Part shown: in pieces, positions 25,938 through 35,584 of the stretch | Layout of the letters: the number at the start of each line of letters is the position of its first letter | How positions within the stretch are numbered: position 1 is the stretch's first letter | Assembly: GCA_963734275.1 (NCBI GenBank) | Contig: CAVTGO010000010.1 | Span: 186,001-250,000 of the forward strand | Length of the DNA stretch: 64,000 nt | DNA from: CAVTGO01 sp963734275 | GTDB taxonomy: Bacteria > Actinomycetota > UBA4738 > HRBIN12 | Direction: 5' to 3' | The notes under the pieces: model-generated | Seen by the model: only the letters and a program-made list of their open reading frames with translations | The model's database searches: none | What the model was told of the DNA's origin: nothing | Program-made: the position numbers and the translations under genes

Positions 25938-27703
25938 TCGGTCTCCTCCGCCTCGATCAGCTCGATCCAGAACCGACTCCCGGACCCCTCCTCCGACTCG
26001 ACGCCGGTGTCGCCGCGCATGCGCTCTGCCGCCCGCCGGACGATGGCCAGGCCGACGCCGGTCCCGGGGTAGACCTCGATGCCGTGCAGGCGCTCGAGCA
26101 TCCGGAAGATGCGCTCCTGGTGCTCGGGGGCGACGCCGATGCCCTCGTCCTGCACCCACAGTCGGACCCGGCCGTTCCGCCGTTCCGCGCGGACCGTGAT
26201 CCGCGGCGTCTGACCCGGCCGGACGAACTTCAGGGCGTTCCCGATCAGGTTGACGACGACCTGGCCGAGCATCGAGGCATGCGCCACGACGGTCGGGAGC
26301 GGGCGTTCGATCGTCACGAGAGCTCCTGTCTCCGTCAGTTGGTCCTCGAGTTGTGCGAGCGCCGAGTCGACGATCGCCCCGAGTGACGCGGGGGCCAAGA
26401 CGATCTCCTCGCGGGACAGCCGCGAGTACGCGAGGACGTCCTGGATGAGCTCGTCGATCCGCTCGGCGGCGGCCGCGATCCGAGCAGCGAAGCCGCGGCC
26501 TTCCTCACCGAGCCGGTCCCCGAAGTCCTCGAGCAGGAGGCGGCTGAACCCCTGCATCGAGCGAAGTGGGGCCCGTAGGTCGTGCGCGACCGAGTACGCG
26601 AACGTGTCGAGGTCGGCGTTCACCTGCTGCAGCTCGAGCGTCCGCTCCTCGACGCGTTCCTCCAGTGCCTGTGCGCGGCGAGTGAGCAGGTCGCTGAGGT
26701 CCGCCTGATGTAGCGCGACGGCGAGCTGCGCCGCGACCTCCGCCAGGATCGTGTGCTCCTCGGACGTGGGGCCCCCGAGGTTCGCCAGGTGGATGGCGAG
26801 CACCCCGATCGTTCGGCCTTCGGCGACCAACGGATACATGGCCAGGGACCGAGGGCCCGCGATCGGCTCCCGGTCGGGCGAGGATGCATCGACCGGCTCC
26901 ATGAGATCGGGGATCGTCACCACGGCTCCCTCGAACGAGGGAACATCGGCCGGCTCCGTGATATCCGGGATCGTCAGCACCTCGCCTCGGAGCACCGGAG
27001 CGACGGCCCGTTGGCTGGGGATCGGGATCGACGCGTCCGGAGCGAGGGACCCTTCGAGGGCTCCCCACACCGCGACGACGTCGTACCGGTCGGCATCGAG
27101 GTCGATCCTCGAGACCGAGGCGAGCAGCGTCGGGATCAGCTCGCCGAGGCGAGCCAGGGCGTTCTCGAAGACATGGCGGAGAGAGGTCGCGGACAGGATG
27201 GCCGCGTCGATGCGGCGCATCCCCTCCAGCCGATCGGCGGCGCTGCGGACCTGCTCTTCCGTTCGAGCCGTGATATCGGTGACGACCGCGGACAGCATCG
27301 GTCCGTCCGGACCCTCGAACGAGGCCAGCGCGACCTCGAGCGGGAACTCGGAGCCGTCGCGGCGCAGGCCGAACAGGGCGGCGCCCTGAGCCATGAGGCG
27401 CGTCTCCGGCCGTTCCGCGAACCGAAGCCGGTCCGCGGCGGATCCCGTGCGGAAGCGCTCGGGGAGGAGCGCCTCGAACTCCACACCCACCAGGGATCGG
27501 GGCTCGTAACCGAACAGCCGCTCCGCGCCGAGGTTGGCGATCCGGATCCGACCCTCCATATCCACGAACAGCACGCCGTTCGGATCGGCGTCGACGAAGG
27601 CGCGGAACATCTCCAGCCGCCCGATGGTGGCCCGCAGGTCTCTCTCCACGCTCCTCGACGTCGAGACGTTCTCGGCCGAGGGCCCGAGCCTCGACGTGCT
27701 CAT
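25934..27703 (-). CDS. PAS-GAF sensor histidine kinase, phytochrome-type HisKA
   Basis: A 589-residue soluble kinase. PAS domain (about 30-150, LGAERLFGYEPRSLVGVEFE), GAF domain (about 165-335), coiled-coil linker, then a HisKA domain with His in AYSVAHDLRAPLRSMQGF, the form seen in cyanobacterial phytochrome-like kinases, and HATPase_c with NLIGNALKF and GTGVGLAIV. No chromophore-binding cysteine motif was recognised. Inside the GAF a short duplication is visible: VLTIPDITEPADVPSFEG followed by VVTIPDLMEPVDASS. ATG at 27703 overlaps the stop of the GAF-GAF kinase by four bases. Confidence 0.9.
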   Translation of the reverse strand: MSTSRLGPSAENVSTSRSVERDLRATIGRLEMFRAFVDADPNGVLFVDMEGRIRIANLGAERLFGYEPRSLVGVEFEALLPERFRTGSAADRLRFAERPETRLMAQGAALFGLRRDGSEFPLEVALASFEGPDGPMLSAVVTDITARTEEQVRSAADRLEGMRRIDAAILSATSLRHVFENALARLGELIPTLLASVSRIDLDADRYDVVAVWGALEGSLAPDASIPIPSQRAVAPVLRGEVLTIPDITEPADVPSFEGAVVTIPDLMEPVDASSPDREPIAGPRSLAMYPLVAEGRTIGVLAIHLANLGGPTSEEHTILAEVAAQLAVALHQADLSDLLTRRAQALEERVEERTLELQQVNADLDTFAYSVAHDLRAPLRSMQGFSRLLLEDFGDRLGEEGRGFAARIAAAAERIDELIQDVLAYSRLSREEIVLAPASLGAIVDSALAQLEDQLTETGALVTIERPLPTVVAHASMLGQVVVNLIGNALKFVRPGQTPRITVRAERRNGRVRLWVQDEGIGVAPEHQERIFRMLERLHGIEVYPGTGVGLAIVRRAAERMRGDTGVESEEGSGSRFWIELIEAEETE

Positions 27704-29478
27704 GGGCTCGTTCTCGCGGCCGGCTCGACGGTCGGAAGGCGCAAACAGATCGTCGTCCCGCTGCCCACCTCCGAGACGAGCTGGAGCGAACCACCCATCA
27801 GCTCGGCACGCTCGCGCATGCTCAGCAGGCCGATCCCGACCGTGGACGACGATGGGTCGAAGCCCCGGCCATCGTCGGATACCTCGGCGGCGAACGCGTC
27901 GGCGTCCACGGTCAGCACGATCCGTATGCTGGACGCGCCCGCGTGCTTGACCGCGTTGTTCAGCGCCTCTTGCACGATCCGGAACGCGACGGACTCGATA
28001 TCTGCCGACGGTCGACGACCCTCCGTCCGGTCCTCGAGCTCCACATGCAGGTCACCGGCGGCGCGCATCGCCTCCGCCACGCGAGCCAGCACCGGGACGA
28101 GACCATCACGATCGAGTTCGGGTGGGCGCAGACCCCAGACGATCTGACGGCTCTCGGCGATGGCTGCTGTGAGCAGACGTTGGATCTCGGCCGCGTCTTC
28201 CCCGAGCGCGGCCGGCGCCTTCATCTGCAGGACACCCGCGTGCAACGACACCGCCGTGAGGATCTGGCCGAGCCCGTCGTGCAGCTCACGCGAAACCCGC
28301 TGGCGCTCCTCCTCCTGGGCGCGGACGACCTTCTCGACCAGAAGCTTGCGCTCCCGCGCGAGCCGCTCGAGCTCCTCGGCACGCAGGCGCAGCCCCTCGC
28401 GGAGCTCGGCCTGCCGGAGCGCGATCCCGAGATGGTCGGCGACCTCACGGATCACCTCGAGGTGCTCGTCGTCGAACGCGTGGGCCTCGACCGAGTGGAC
28501 GAACATCGCGCCGAACCGATCGGCGCCCGGACGGAGCGATGCGAAGACCACGCTGCGGGACCCGGCGGCGAACTCCGCGTCCAGACCCGCGCCCGGCGAG
28601 TCGGCCGCGCCGAGGTCCGGCACGTACCAGGTGGACGCGGCAAGGCGCTCACGGTGCGGGAGCTCGGCCAAGGGACGGCGATCACCGGTTCCCGGACCCA
28701 GGTCCCGATCCTGGCGCACGGCGAGGTACGTCGCCATCTCCGAGCCCTCTTCGAAGCGGAGCACATCGACGCGGTTCGCGGGCACCTGGCGCTCGACCCA
28801 GTCGGCCGCAAGGCCGGCGACCTCCTCGGCGGACGCGCCCTTCATCATCCGCCCGTCGATCTCGCGGAGCCCCTCGAGCCGGTGCGCGTACCGTTCCATC
28901 TGTCGGCGATCGCGCAGCGTCGTGATGCCGAACGCGAGGTCGCCGGCGATCTCGGTCAACAGCGCGACTTCCGGTGAGGCGAACGACTCGGCTCGGCCGT
29001 CGGCGACCGTCAGCGCGCCGATCGTCCGTGCCCCCACGGTGAGTGGCAGCGCGACCGCGGAGACCACGCCGTGCCGTTCGGCTGCCTCGCGCCAGGAACG
29101 GAGCACCGGGTCGGTAACCAGATCGCGAGCTACGACCGTGCGCCCCGACCGGATCGCGGTGCCGGTCGGTCCGCGCCGGCGTTCCTCGCCCGCCGCGTGG
29201 ACCTGGACCTCCTCGACGAACCCGGCCGCCCGGCCCGCTCGAGCGACCGGCACGACGGAGCGGTCGCCCTCGTCCTCCGCGAACCCCACCCAGGCCACGG
29301 CGTACCCGGCCTGCTCGATGATCGCCCGGCACACATCCTCGAGGAGCTGCTGCTCATCGCTCGCGCGCACGAGCACCTCGTTGCAGCGGCTGATGGTGCG
29401 CAGGGAGCGGTTGGAGCGTCGCAGTTCCTCGTCCGGTCCCGTGGTCGCCACGCCGCCCGCCTCGCGTCGCTCAGCCAC
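27700..29478 (-). CDS. GAF-GAF sensor histidine kinase (HisKA_3)
   Basis: A 592-residue soluble kinase: two GAF domains (about residues 30-185 and 205-355), a coiled coil, HisKA_3 with phospho-acceptor His in VSRELHDGLGQILTAVSLH, and HATPase_c with DDGRGFDPSSSTVGIGL. The GTG at 29478 overlaps the stop of the degenerate receiver gene by eight bases; the frame is open upstream, but that part is a shadow of the receiver. Kinases of this class normally signal to NarL-type regulators, yet its direct neighbours are a degenerate receiver and another kinase. Confidence 0.9.
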   Translation of the reverse strand: MAERREAGGVATTGPDEELRRSNRSLRTISRCNEVLVRASDEQQLLEDVCRAIIEQAGYAVAWVGFAEDEGDRSVVPVARAGRAAGFVEEVQVHAAGEERRRGPTGTAIRSGRTVVARDLVTDPVLRSWREAAERHGVVSAVALPLTVGARTIGALTVADGRAESFASPEVALLTEIAGDLAFGITTLRDRRQMERYAHRLEGLREIDGRMMKGASAEEVAGLAADWVERQVPANRVDVLRFEEGSEMATYLAVRQDRDLGPGTGDRRPLAELPHRERLAASTWYVPDLGAADSPGAGLDAEFAAGSRSVVFASLRPGADRFGAMFVHSVEAHAFDDEHLEVIREVADHLGIALRQAELREGLRLRAEELERLARERKLLVEKVVRAQEEERQRVSRELHDGLGQILTAVSLHAGVLQMKAPAALGEDAAEIQRLLTAAIAESRQIVWGLRPPELDRDGLVPVLARVAEAMRAAGDLHVELEDRTEGRRPSADIESVAFRIVQEALNNAVKHAGASSIRIVLTVDADAFAAEVSDDGRGFDPSSSTVGIGLLSMRERAELMGGSLQLVSEVGSGTTICLRLPTVEPAARTSP

Positions 29479-29914
29479 GGACGGCCTCCGTACCGCCGAC
29501 GAGCTGCCACCGCAGGCCGGTCGAAAGGAGCGCCTCCGCGAGCCGCGGCCCGTCGGCGGGGACCCGGAGCACCCCGTTGGCATCGAGGTCGAGGGTCGGC
29601 AGGATCTCCTCGGACTCATCCGACCGGGCGAGCACCAGCACCGGCAGCGCTCGTGTGCGCTCGGCCCCGCGGATCCGGTGGAGCACCTCGAGCCCGTCCA
29701 GGCACGGGAGATCGGGGTCAAGGAGCACCAGGCACGGCTCCGCCTCGTCGGCGCCTGAGTAGCGGCCCGTTCGGAACAGGTACTCGAGCGCCTCGAGCCC
29801 GTCTCGCACCCACCGGATGCCGTTCGCGACGCCCTGGCCCGCCAGCGCCATGACGAGCGACTCGGCGACCCGTTCGTCACCCTCGGCCATGAGGATCGGG
29901 GGAGGGGATTTCAT
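29471..29914 (-). CDS. Degenerate single-domain receiver protein
   Basis: A 147-residue receiver-like protein. The phospho-acceptor position is kept (CLVLLDPDLPCLDGLEVL), but the acidic pocket is weakened (ILMAEGDERVAES), the Thr/Ser of beta-4 appears as LVLARSDE, and the invariant Lys-Pro of beta-5 is missing: the site reads VLRVPADGP. It is therefore probably unable to switch like a normal receiver. It opens the chain of overlapping genes RR-GAF kinase-PAS kinase-RR-hybrid kinase-RR1. ATG at 29914 is preceded by a 110-base gap with hairpins, the likely start of a transcription unit. Confidence 0.75.
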   Translation of the reverse strand: MKSPPPILMAEGDERVAESLVMALAGQGVANGIRWVRDGLEALEYLFRTGRYSGADEAEPCLVLLDPDLPCLDGLEVLHRIRGAERTRALPVLVLARSDESEEILPTLDLDANGVLRVPADGPRLAEALLSTGLRWQLVGGTEAVRG

Positions 29915-29978
29915 ACGGCAATCATCGTGGGCGCTCCGAGGGGGTTGCACAATCGGGATACCCCGCGACCGGGCGCCT

Positions 29979-30012
29979 GCGGGTTTCCCGCGCACGGTCC
30001 CCCTTCCGGGGG
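29979..30012 (-). terminator. Two adjacent GC hairpins between transcription units
   Basis: Within the gap downstream of the NarL-type gene ending at 30025 are CCCCC-TTCC-GGGGG (29999-30012) and GCGGG-TTT-CCCGC (29979-29991). No U-tract follows on the minus strand, so this is only a possible terminator. It divides the signalling island into two units. Confidence 0.3.
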
Positions 30013-30024
30013 CTCCGGGTCTGG

Positions 30025-30684
30025 CTAGTCCCCCAACGCGATCCCGCTGTCGATGGCCAGCCGGACCAGATCCGCCCGGGTCTGCAGGTTCGTCTTCTGG
30101 AGGAGGTGGCTCCGGTGGGACTCCACCGTCCGCAGCGAGATCGCGAGGATCGAGGCGATCTCCGAATTGGTATGACCGAGGGCGATCAGGCGCAGCACCG
30201 CGCGCTCGCGGTCGGTGAGCTCGACGGCGGCCGGGACGCGCGGGGCCGGGATCGAAACGCGCAGCCCTGCCAGCGCCATCCCGAGGGACGGTTCCAGGTA
30301 GTCCTCGCCCCTCGCGACCCGCCGCACGGCCTCCGCGAGGTCCTCGGACGCCGCCTCCTTCAGCAGGTACCCGCGAGCACCGGCCGCGAAGGCCTGGCGG
30401 ACGTCGGTGGGGTTGTCCACCATCGACAGGACCAAGATCGCGGAGTCGGGGAAGCGCTCGTGGAGCCTGGTGACGACCTCGGCACCCCGCCCGTCGGGAA
30501 GGACCAGGTCCGCCAGGATCACGTCCGCCTCCACGTCCCAGGCGAGCGCCTCCGACAGCCGCCCCGCCTGTCCCACCACGCGCACGTCCGCCTGACGCTC
30601 GAGGAGCCCGATGATCCCTTGCCGCACGATCCCGTGATCGTCGAGGACCAGCACGCGGGTCTCGGCCGCGGCCGGCCCGCTCAT
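30025..30684 (-). CDS. NarL/LuxR-family response regulator (RR2)
   Basis: A 219-residue regulator, receiver (residues 9-125; acceptor in VILADLVLPDGRG, Lys in YLLKEAAS) plus LuxR-type DNA-binding domain (LTDRERAVLRLIALGHTNSE, ISLRTVESHRSHLLQK). The ATG at 30684 overlaps the kinase stop by four bases. It is a close paralogue of RR1 at 22.2 kb: both share LVLSMVDNPTDV and the same receiver-linker layout. The pair with its kinase is probably one half of a duplicated module. Confidence 0.92.
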   Translation of the reverse strand: MSGPAAAETRVLVLDDHGIVRQGIIGLLERQADVRVVGQAGRLSEALAWDVEADVILADLVLPDGRGAEVVTRLHERFPDSAILVLSMVDNPTDVRQAFAAGARGYLLKEAASEDLAEAVRRVARGEDYLEPSLGMALAGLRVSIPAPRVPAAVELTDRERAVLRLIALGHTNSEIASILAISLRTVESHRSHLLQKTNLQTRADLVRLAIDSGIALGD

Positions 30685-32695
30685 GGCACCGGGGCGCGCA
30701 GGCGGACGATGGTGCCCCCGCCCGCGCTCGATTCGACCCTGACGGTGCCGCCCACCAGCTCCGCGCGCTCGCGCATGCCGACGATCCCGAGCCCGTGTTC
30801 GGCCCCTGCGGCCGGATCGATCCCGCGCCCGTCGTCCTCGACGACCACGCTCAGCCATCCGTCGGTCACGCCGAGGACCAAGGAGACCGAACCGGCGTCG
30901 GCATGCCGGACGACGTTGGTCAGTGCCTCCTGGACGATCCGGTAGACGGCCGTCTCCAGCGCTGCCGGCAGCCGAGCCGAGGTCCCGAGGCTGTCGAGCA
31001 GGTCCACGGCGATCCCGTGCTCGGCGAGCGTGCGCTCGGCGAGCTGCCGGAGGGAGGGAGACAGGCCTTGGCTATCCAGCTCCGCCGGCCGGAGCGACGT
31101 CACGAGCGCGCGGGTCTCCGACACCGCCGAGCGGATCAGGTTGCGGAACTCGAGCATCCTCGCCCCGTGCTCCGAGCCGACCTCCTCCTCCAGCTCCTTG
31201 GTGAACATCGAAAGGGACGTGAGGGTCTGACCGAGGGAGTCGTGCAGCTCCCGAGCGATGCGCAACCGCTCGTCCTCCTGCACGGCGACCAGGCGCTCGA
31301 GGAGCGCGCGCCGGTCCGACTGCGAGGCTCGGAGTTGTTCGGCCGAGTGGGACTCGGCGATCGCGACCGACATGAGCTCCGCGACCTCGACGATGGAGGT
31401 CACCTCGTGGTCCGTCCAGCGATGGACCTCGGGCAGCGACATGGCCAGCAGCCCGACGAGCCGCTCCGAGTGCCGTAGGGGCACGGCCAGCGTCGCGACC
31501 CTCCCGGATCGAGCGATGACGTCGGCCAACCCCGCGACCTGCGGCTCGCTTCGCGCGTCCTCCGTCACGAACGGCCGGCCCGCCCGCAACGAGGCCACGT
31601 ACTCCGGGGCGGCGCTGAGGTCGACGCGCACACCGACCGGGGCCTGGGAACCGAGCGGGTCGATCACGCGACGCGCCTCGAGGACACTTTGGTCGTCGAT
31701 GGTCGAGTACGACACGCCACAGCCGGGGAACTCGCGGACCAGCTCTTGAAGGGCGCCGTTGATCGCCTCCTCGATCGAGCTGCCCGGGCGAAGGAGCGCG
31801 CCCAGCTTGTTCAGCATCCGCAGCCGCGCCCGGCTGTCCAGGAGCTCCGTCTCGGCGGCCTTGCGCTCGGTGACATCGAACAGCGCGCCGCGCCACCTTC
31901 CCGGAGACGAGCCTCGCGCCTGCTCGTACGTGGCCGCCTCGTCGATCCAGACCGTCCGCCCGTCCTTGGCGACGATGCGGTAGTCGATGCGTAGGGGCGC
32001 CTCGGTCTGCATGCACAGGAGCACCTGATCGACGTACCGCTCGGCGTCGTCGGGGTGCACGATGGCGTACCAGGAGCCCACGTCCGGGAGCTCCTCGCTC
32101 GCGTACCCCGTGATCGCTTCGACCTGGGGACTCCAGTACTCGATGGGGGCCGCCTCCTGTGCGAGCGGGTCCCCCTCCGCCACGAACAGCACGCACGGGG
32201 CTCCCTCGACGACCGATCGGAGCAACGCCTCGGCGTTGCGGTAGCGGTCCTCGCCGGCCCGCAGCACCTCCTGGGCGCGCTTCAGCTCGGTGATGTCCAC
32301 CATCACGCCGCGCAACAACGCCGGCCCGGACTCCTGCGGGAGCACCTCTGCGTCGTCGCGGACCCAGACGAGGCGCCCGTCTCGTGCGATCATCCGGTAC
32401 TCGATCGAGATGCTCGTCCCGCTCGCGACCGTGTCACCGTACGCCGCGAGCACCCGGTCGCGATCGTCCGGATGGATCAACTCCGTCCACAGGTCGAGGC
32501 CCCGGGTCGTCCAATCCTCCGGCGAGACGCCGACCAGTGCCTCGATCTGCGGGCCACGTAGAGCGTGGTCGCCTCGCCGTCGGCTACGTCGACGTAGGCG
32601 ACCGCAGGGATCCGCTCGACGAGCGCGTGGAAATCGATCTGCTGCGGGCCCGAGGCGAGCGCCGCATCCGGGGACGCGTGGTCGGCCTTGGTCAT
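30681..32695 (-). CDS. PAS-PAS-GAF sensor histidine kinase (HisKA_3), one apparent frameshift
   Basis: A soluble kinase of about 671 residues once one indel is corrected. The start ATG at 32695 opens PAS 1 (FHALVERIPAVAYVDVADGE), which breaks near 32552: the first frame ends at TLYV and the second resumes at PQIEALVGVSPEDW, so one base appears lost in a GC run. PAS 2, a GAF domain (about 290-430), HisKA_3 with His in IARELHDSLGQTLTSLSMF and HATPase_c with DDGRGIDPAAGAEHGLGI follow. No transmembrane segment. Its partner is RR2, which overlaps its stop codon. Confidence 0.85.
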
Positions 32696-32748
32696 AGGGT
32701 CTTCATCCTCGACTGTAGGCGAGGGGCGTGGCCGCCTCAACACACCGA

Positions 32749-34954
32749 TCAGCCGTGGAACAGCCAGTCGATCGAGCGCCGGAAGCGCGAACGGAGCTCC
32801 TCGAGCAGTCCGGCGTGCTCGGAGAGCTCTGGATCACCCTCGATCGTGGCGAACGCCCGAGCGCGGGCGCGCCTCACGAGCTCCAGGTCCTCGGACAGGC
32901 GCGCGAGCTTCAGGTCCGGCATCCCCGATTGCTTCACGTCGAACAGCGTCCCCTCGCCGCGGAGGCGCAGATCCTCGTCGGCGAGCTCGAACCCGTCGGT
33001 GGTCCGGACCATGGCCTCCAGCCGCGCCCGCGCCTCCTCGTTGTCCTGCTTGGACCCGTCGAACAGGACGCAGTAGGAGTCGTGTGCGCCCCGCCCGATC
33101 CGGCCCCGGAGCTGGTGCAGCTGCGCCAACCCGAACCGTTCGGCGTTCTCGACGAGCATGACGGTCGCGTTCGGGCACGTCCACGCCGACCTCGATCACG
33201 GTCGTCGAGATCAGCAGGTGGTGTTCGCCCGTGCGGAAGGCCTCCATCCGCCGGTCCTTCTCGGCCGGGACGCATGCGCCCGTGCAGGACCTCGACCGAC
33301 AGGTCGGGGAAGACCTCGGTCGAGAGGCGCTCGGCCTCGGCCTCGGCGGCCTTCACCTCGGTGCGGTTCGTCTCATCGATCGCGGCGCAGACCACGAACG
33401 CCTGGCGACCGGCCTCGACCTCACGCCGAACGAGCGCGTAGGCCTCCGCTCGTTCGCCCTCGGTCCGGGCGATCGTGGTGGTGACCGTTCGCCGCCCCGG
33501 CGGCAGCTCGTCGAGGGTGACCACGTCGAGGTCGCCGTAGTAGGTGAGGGCGAGCGTCCGCGGGATCGGGGTCGCGGTCATGATCAGCACGTCCGGGAAG
33601 CCCCCCTTCCCTTTCAGCGCCATCCGCTGGTGCACGCCGAACCGGTGCTGCTCGTCGATGACCGCGAGCGACAGGTCCGCGAACGCGACCCCTCCTGCAC
33701 GAGGGCGTGGGTACCGACGACGAGGTCCACGTCGCCGCCGCTCACACCGTCCAGGATCCTGGCTCGGACCTTCCCGGTGATCGCCGCCGTGAGCAGCGCG
33801 TACGTGACGCCGGCGGTCTCGTCCTCGGCCTCGGGCTGTTCGTCGAGGAGGGATCCCTGGCCGCCGGCCTGACGCGTCGACGAGCTCCAGGAACGGCAGC
33901 GCACCGAACGGCCCGAGCAGGGCGGCCATCGACCGGAAATGTTGCGCTGCAAGAATCTCCGTGGGAGCCATGATCGCCGCCTGATGCCCGGAGCCGATCG
34001 CGACGAGCGCGGCGTGGAGCGCGACCAGGGTCTTGCCGGAACCGACGTCGCCCTGGAGGAGCAGGTTCATCGGCCGAGGCTGGGCCATCGCCTCCCGACC
34101 TCGGCCATCGCGCGGCGCTGCGCGCCGGTCGGCTCGAACGGGAGCGTCGCGAGGAGCCGGTGGAGGAGCGGGTCCGCCGGGCACGTGCGCCACGCCGCTG
34201 CTCGGCGGCCTCGACGCGATGCTTGCGGAAGGCCACGCCGAGCTCCAGCGTGAACAGCTCGTCGAACTTCAGCCGCTCCTCGGCCGCGTGGAGTTCCTCC
34301 TGCGATGCCGGGAAGTGGATCTGGCGGATCGCGCGGTCGAACGGCAGGAGGGTCTCGGCGGACACGAGCTCGGCGGGAAGCGGGTCCGGCGATCGAGCGG
34401 AGCTGCTCCAGCGCGCGCCAGACCAGCTCCCGGATCGTCCGCGTCGTGATGCCCTCGGTGGCGCGGTGGACCGGGGTGATCCGCGCGGTGTGGACGAGGT
34501 CGTGTTCATCGCCCGTCAGGAGCTCGATCTCCTGGTTCGCGAGCTGCATCCGCCCCCGGTACAGCTGCGCCACGCCCGAGACGGCCACCTCGTGGCCCTC
34601 CTTGTACAGGCCCGTCGCCCACGGCTGGTTGAAGAACGTGAGATCCAGGTAGCCGGAGCCGTCGTACAGCGTCACGGTCACCATCGCCTGGCGGCGGCGG
34701 GTCTGCCGCCTCGCAACCTTCTTCACCCGCGCGACGACGGTGGCGCGCTGACCGACCTTCAGTGCCCCGATCCTGGCGACGAGCGAGCGGTCGATGTGGC
34801 GGCGTGGGTAGTGGTGGAGCAGGTCGCGGACCGTCGCGACGCCGATCGACCCGAGCACCTCCTCGGCCGGGGGGCCCTTGGTGCGGAAGCCCGCGCGACG
34901 GCCGGCGAGCTGCCGGTCGATCGCCGCCACCGGGGAATCGAGGCTCAGCGCCAC
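32749..34954 (-). pseudogene. recG: ATP-dependent DNA helicase RecG with about seven apparent indels
   Basis: RecG regresses stalled replication forks and helps resolve branched DNA. All parts of a normal RecG of about 735 residues are present, but scattered over three frames: N-terminal wedge domain (from GTG 34954, through DLLHHYPRRHIDRS and VTLYDGSGYLDLTFFNQPW), Walker A LLLQGDVGSGKTLVALHAAL, DEQH box AVIDEQHRFGVHQRM, TATPIPRTLALTYYGDLD, STTVIEVGVDVPE and LHQLRGRIGRGAHDSYCVLF. Frame changes fall near 34390, 34195, 34075, 33875, 33690, 33270 and 33170. Residues on both sides of each break are still family-like and in-frame nonsense codons are absent, so sequencing error is more likely than decay. 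Marked as a broken gene because the sequence as given cannot encode a full protein. Confidence 0.85.
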
Positions 34955-35005
34955 CGGCTCGAGCCTACGAGACGCCTCCGACGGTATCCATCGACCGGTT
35001 CTACC

Positions 35006-35530
35006 ATGCGTTGCATGTGCCTCCGCCGTTCCACCGCCCTGCTCGCCGTGCTCGCGCTCCTCGCGGCCGGGTGCGTGGGTGGCGACGACCCGGAGCCCGG
35101 CGACAGCCGGGTGTCCCTGCCGTCGGAGGCCACCTCGCTTCCGGAGTTCGACCTGGCCGCGTACGAGGCGATGCTCCTCGAGCTCCGAGGGACGCCGGTG
35201 CTCGTGAACATCTGGGCGAGCTGGTGCGGCCCGTGCATCGACGAAGCACCGCACCTCGCGGCGGCATACGCCGAGTTCGGTGACCGCGTGCAATTCGTCG
35301 GCGTGGACATCCTGGACGCCCGCGAGCCGGCCCGTGAGTTCATCCGGCGGTTCGGGTGGACCTATCCGAGCGTCTTCGACCCTCCGGGCGCGATCCGCGA
35401 CGGCCTCGGGCTCCTCGGCCAACCCGTCACCCTGTTCTACGACGCCGAGGGCGAGCTCGTCGGGACGTGGCAGGGCGCGCTCAACCCGGAGGAACTCGAC
35501 CGGCGGCTCGCGGAGATCGCAGAGATCTGA
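35006..35530 (+). CDS. TlpA/ResA-like thioredoxin-fold lipoprotein
   Basis: A 174-residue lipoprotein with lipobox LLAAGC and a thioredoxin-fold domain containing the redox motif WASWCGPCIDEAPHL and the cis-Pro loop GLLGQPVTLFYDAEG. Family members reduce disulfides outside the cell, for example in cytochrome c maturation. Two starts are possible: ATG 35006 or ATG 35015. The hexamer TACCAT (35002-35007) lies seven bases before the second, which would give a leaderless message and a more typical signal peptide (MCLRRSTALLAVLALLAAGC). It is divergent from recG and followed by rpmB. Confidence 0.88.
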   Translation: MRCMCLRRSTALLAVLALLAAGCVGGDDPEPGDSRVSLPSEATSLPEFDLAAYEAMLLELRGTPVLVNIWASWCGPCIDEAPHLAAAYAEFGDRVQFVGVDILDAREPAREFIRRFGWTYPSVFDPPGAIRDGLGLLGQPVTLFYDAEGELVGTWQGALNPEELDRRLAEIAEI

Positions 35531-35584
35531 ACGCCGCCTGCGCGTGGCGATCCGTTCACAGGCCTCTGGTAGCCTGACCATCCC

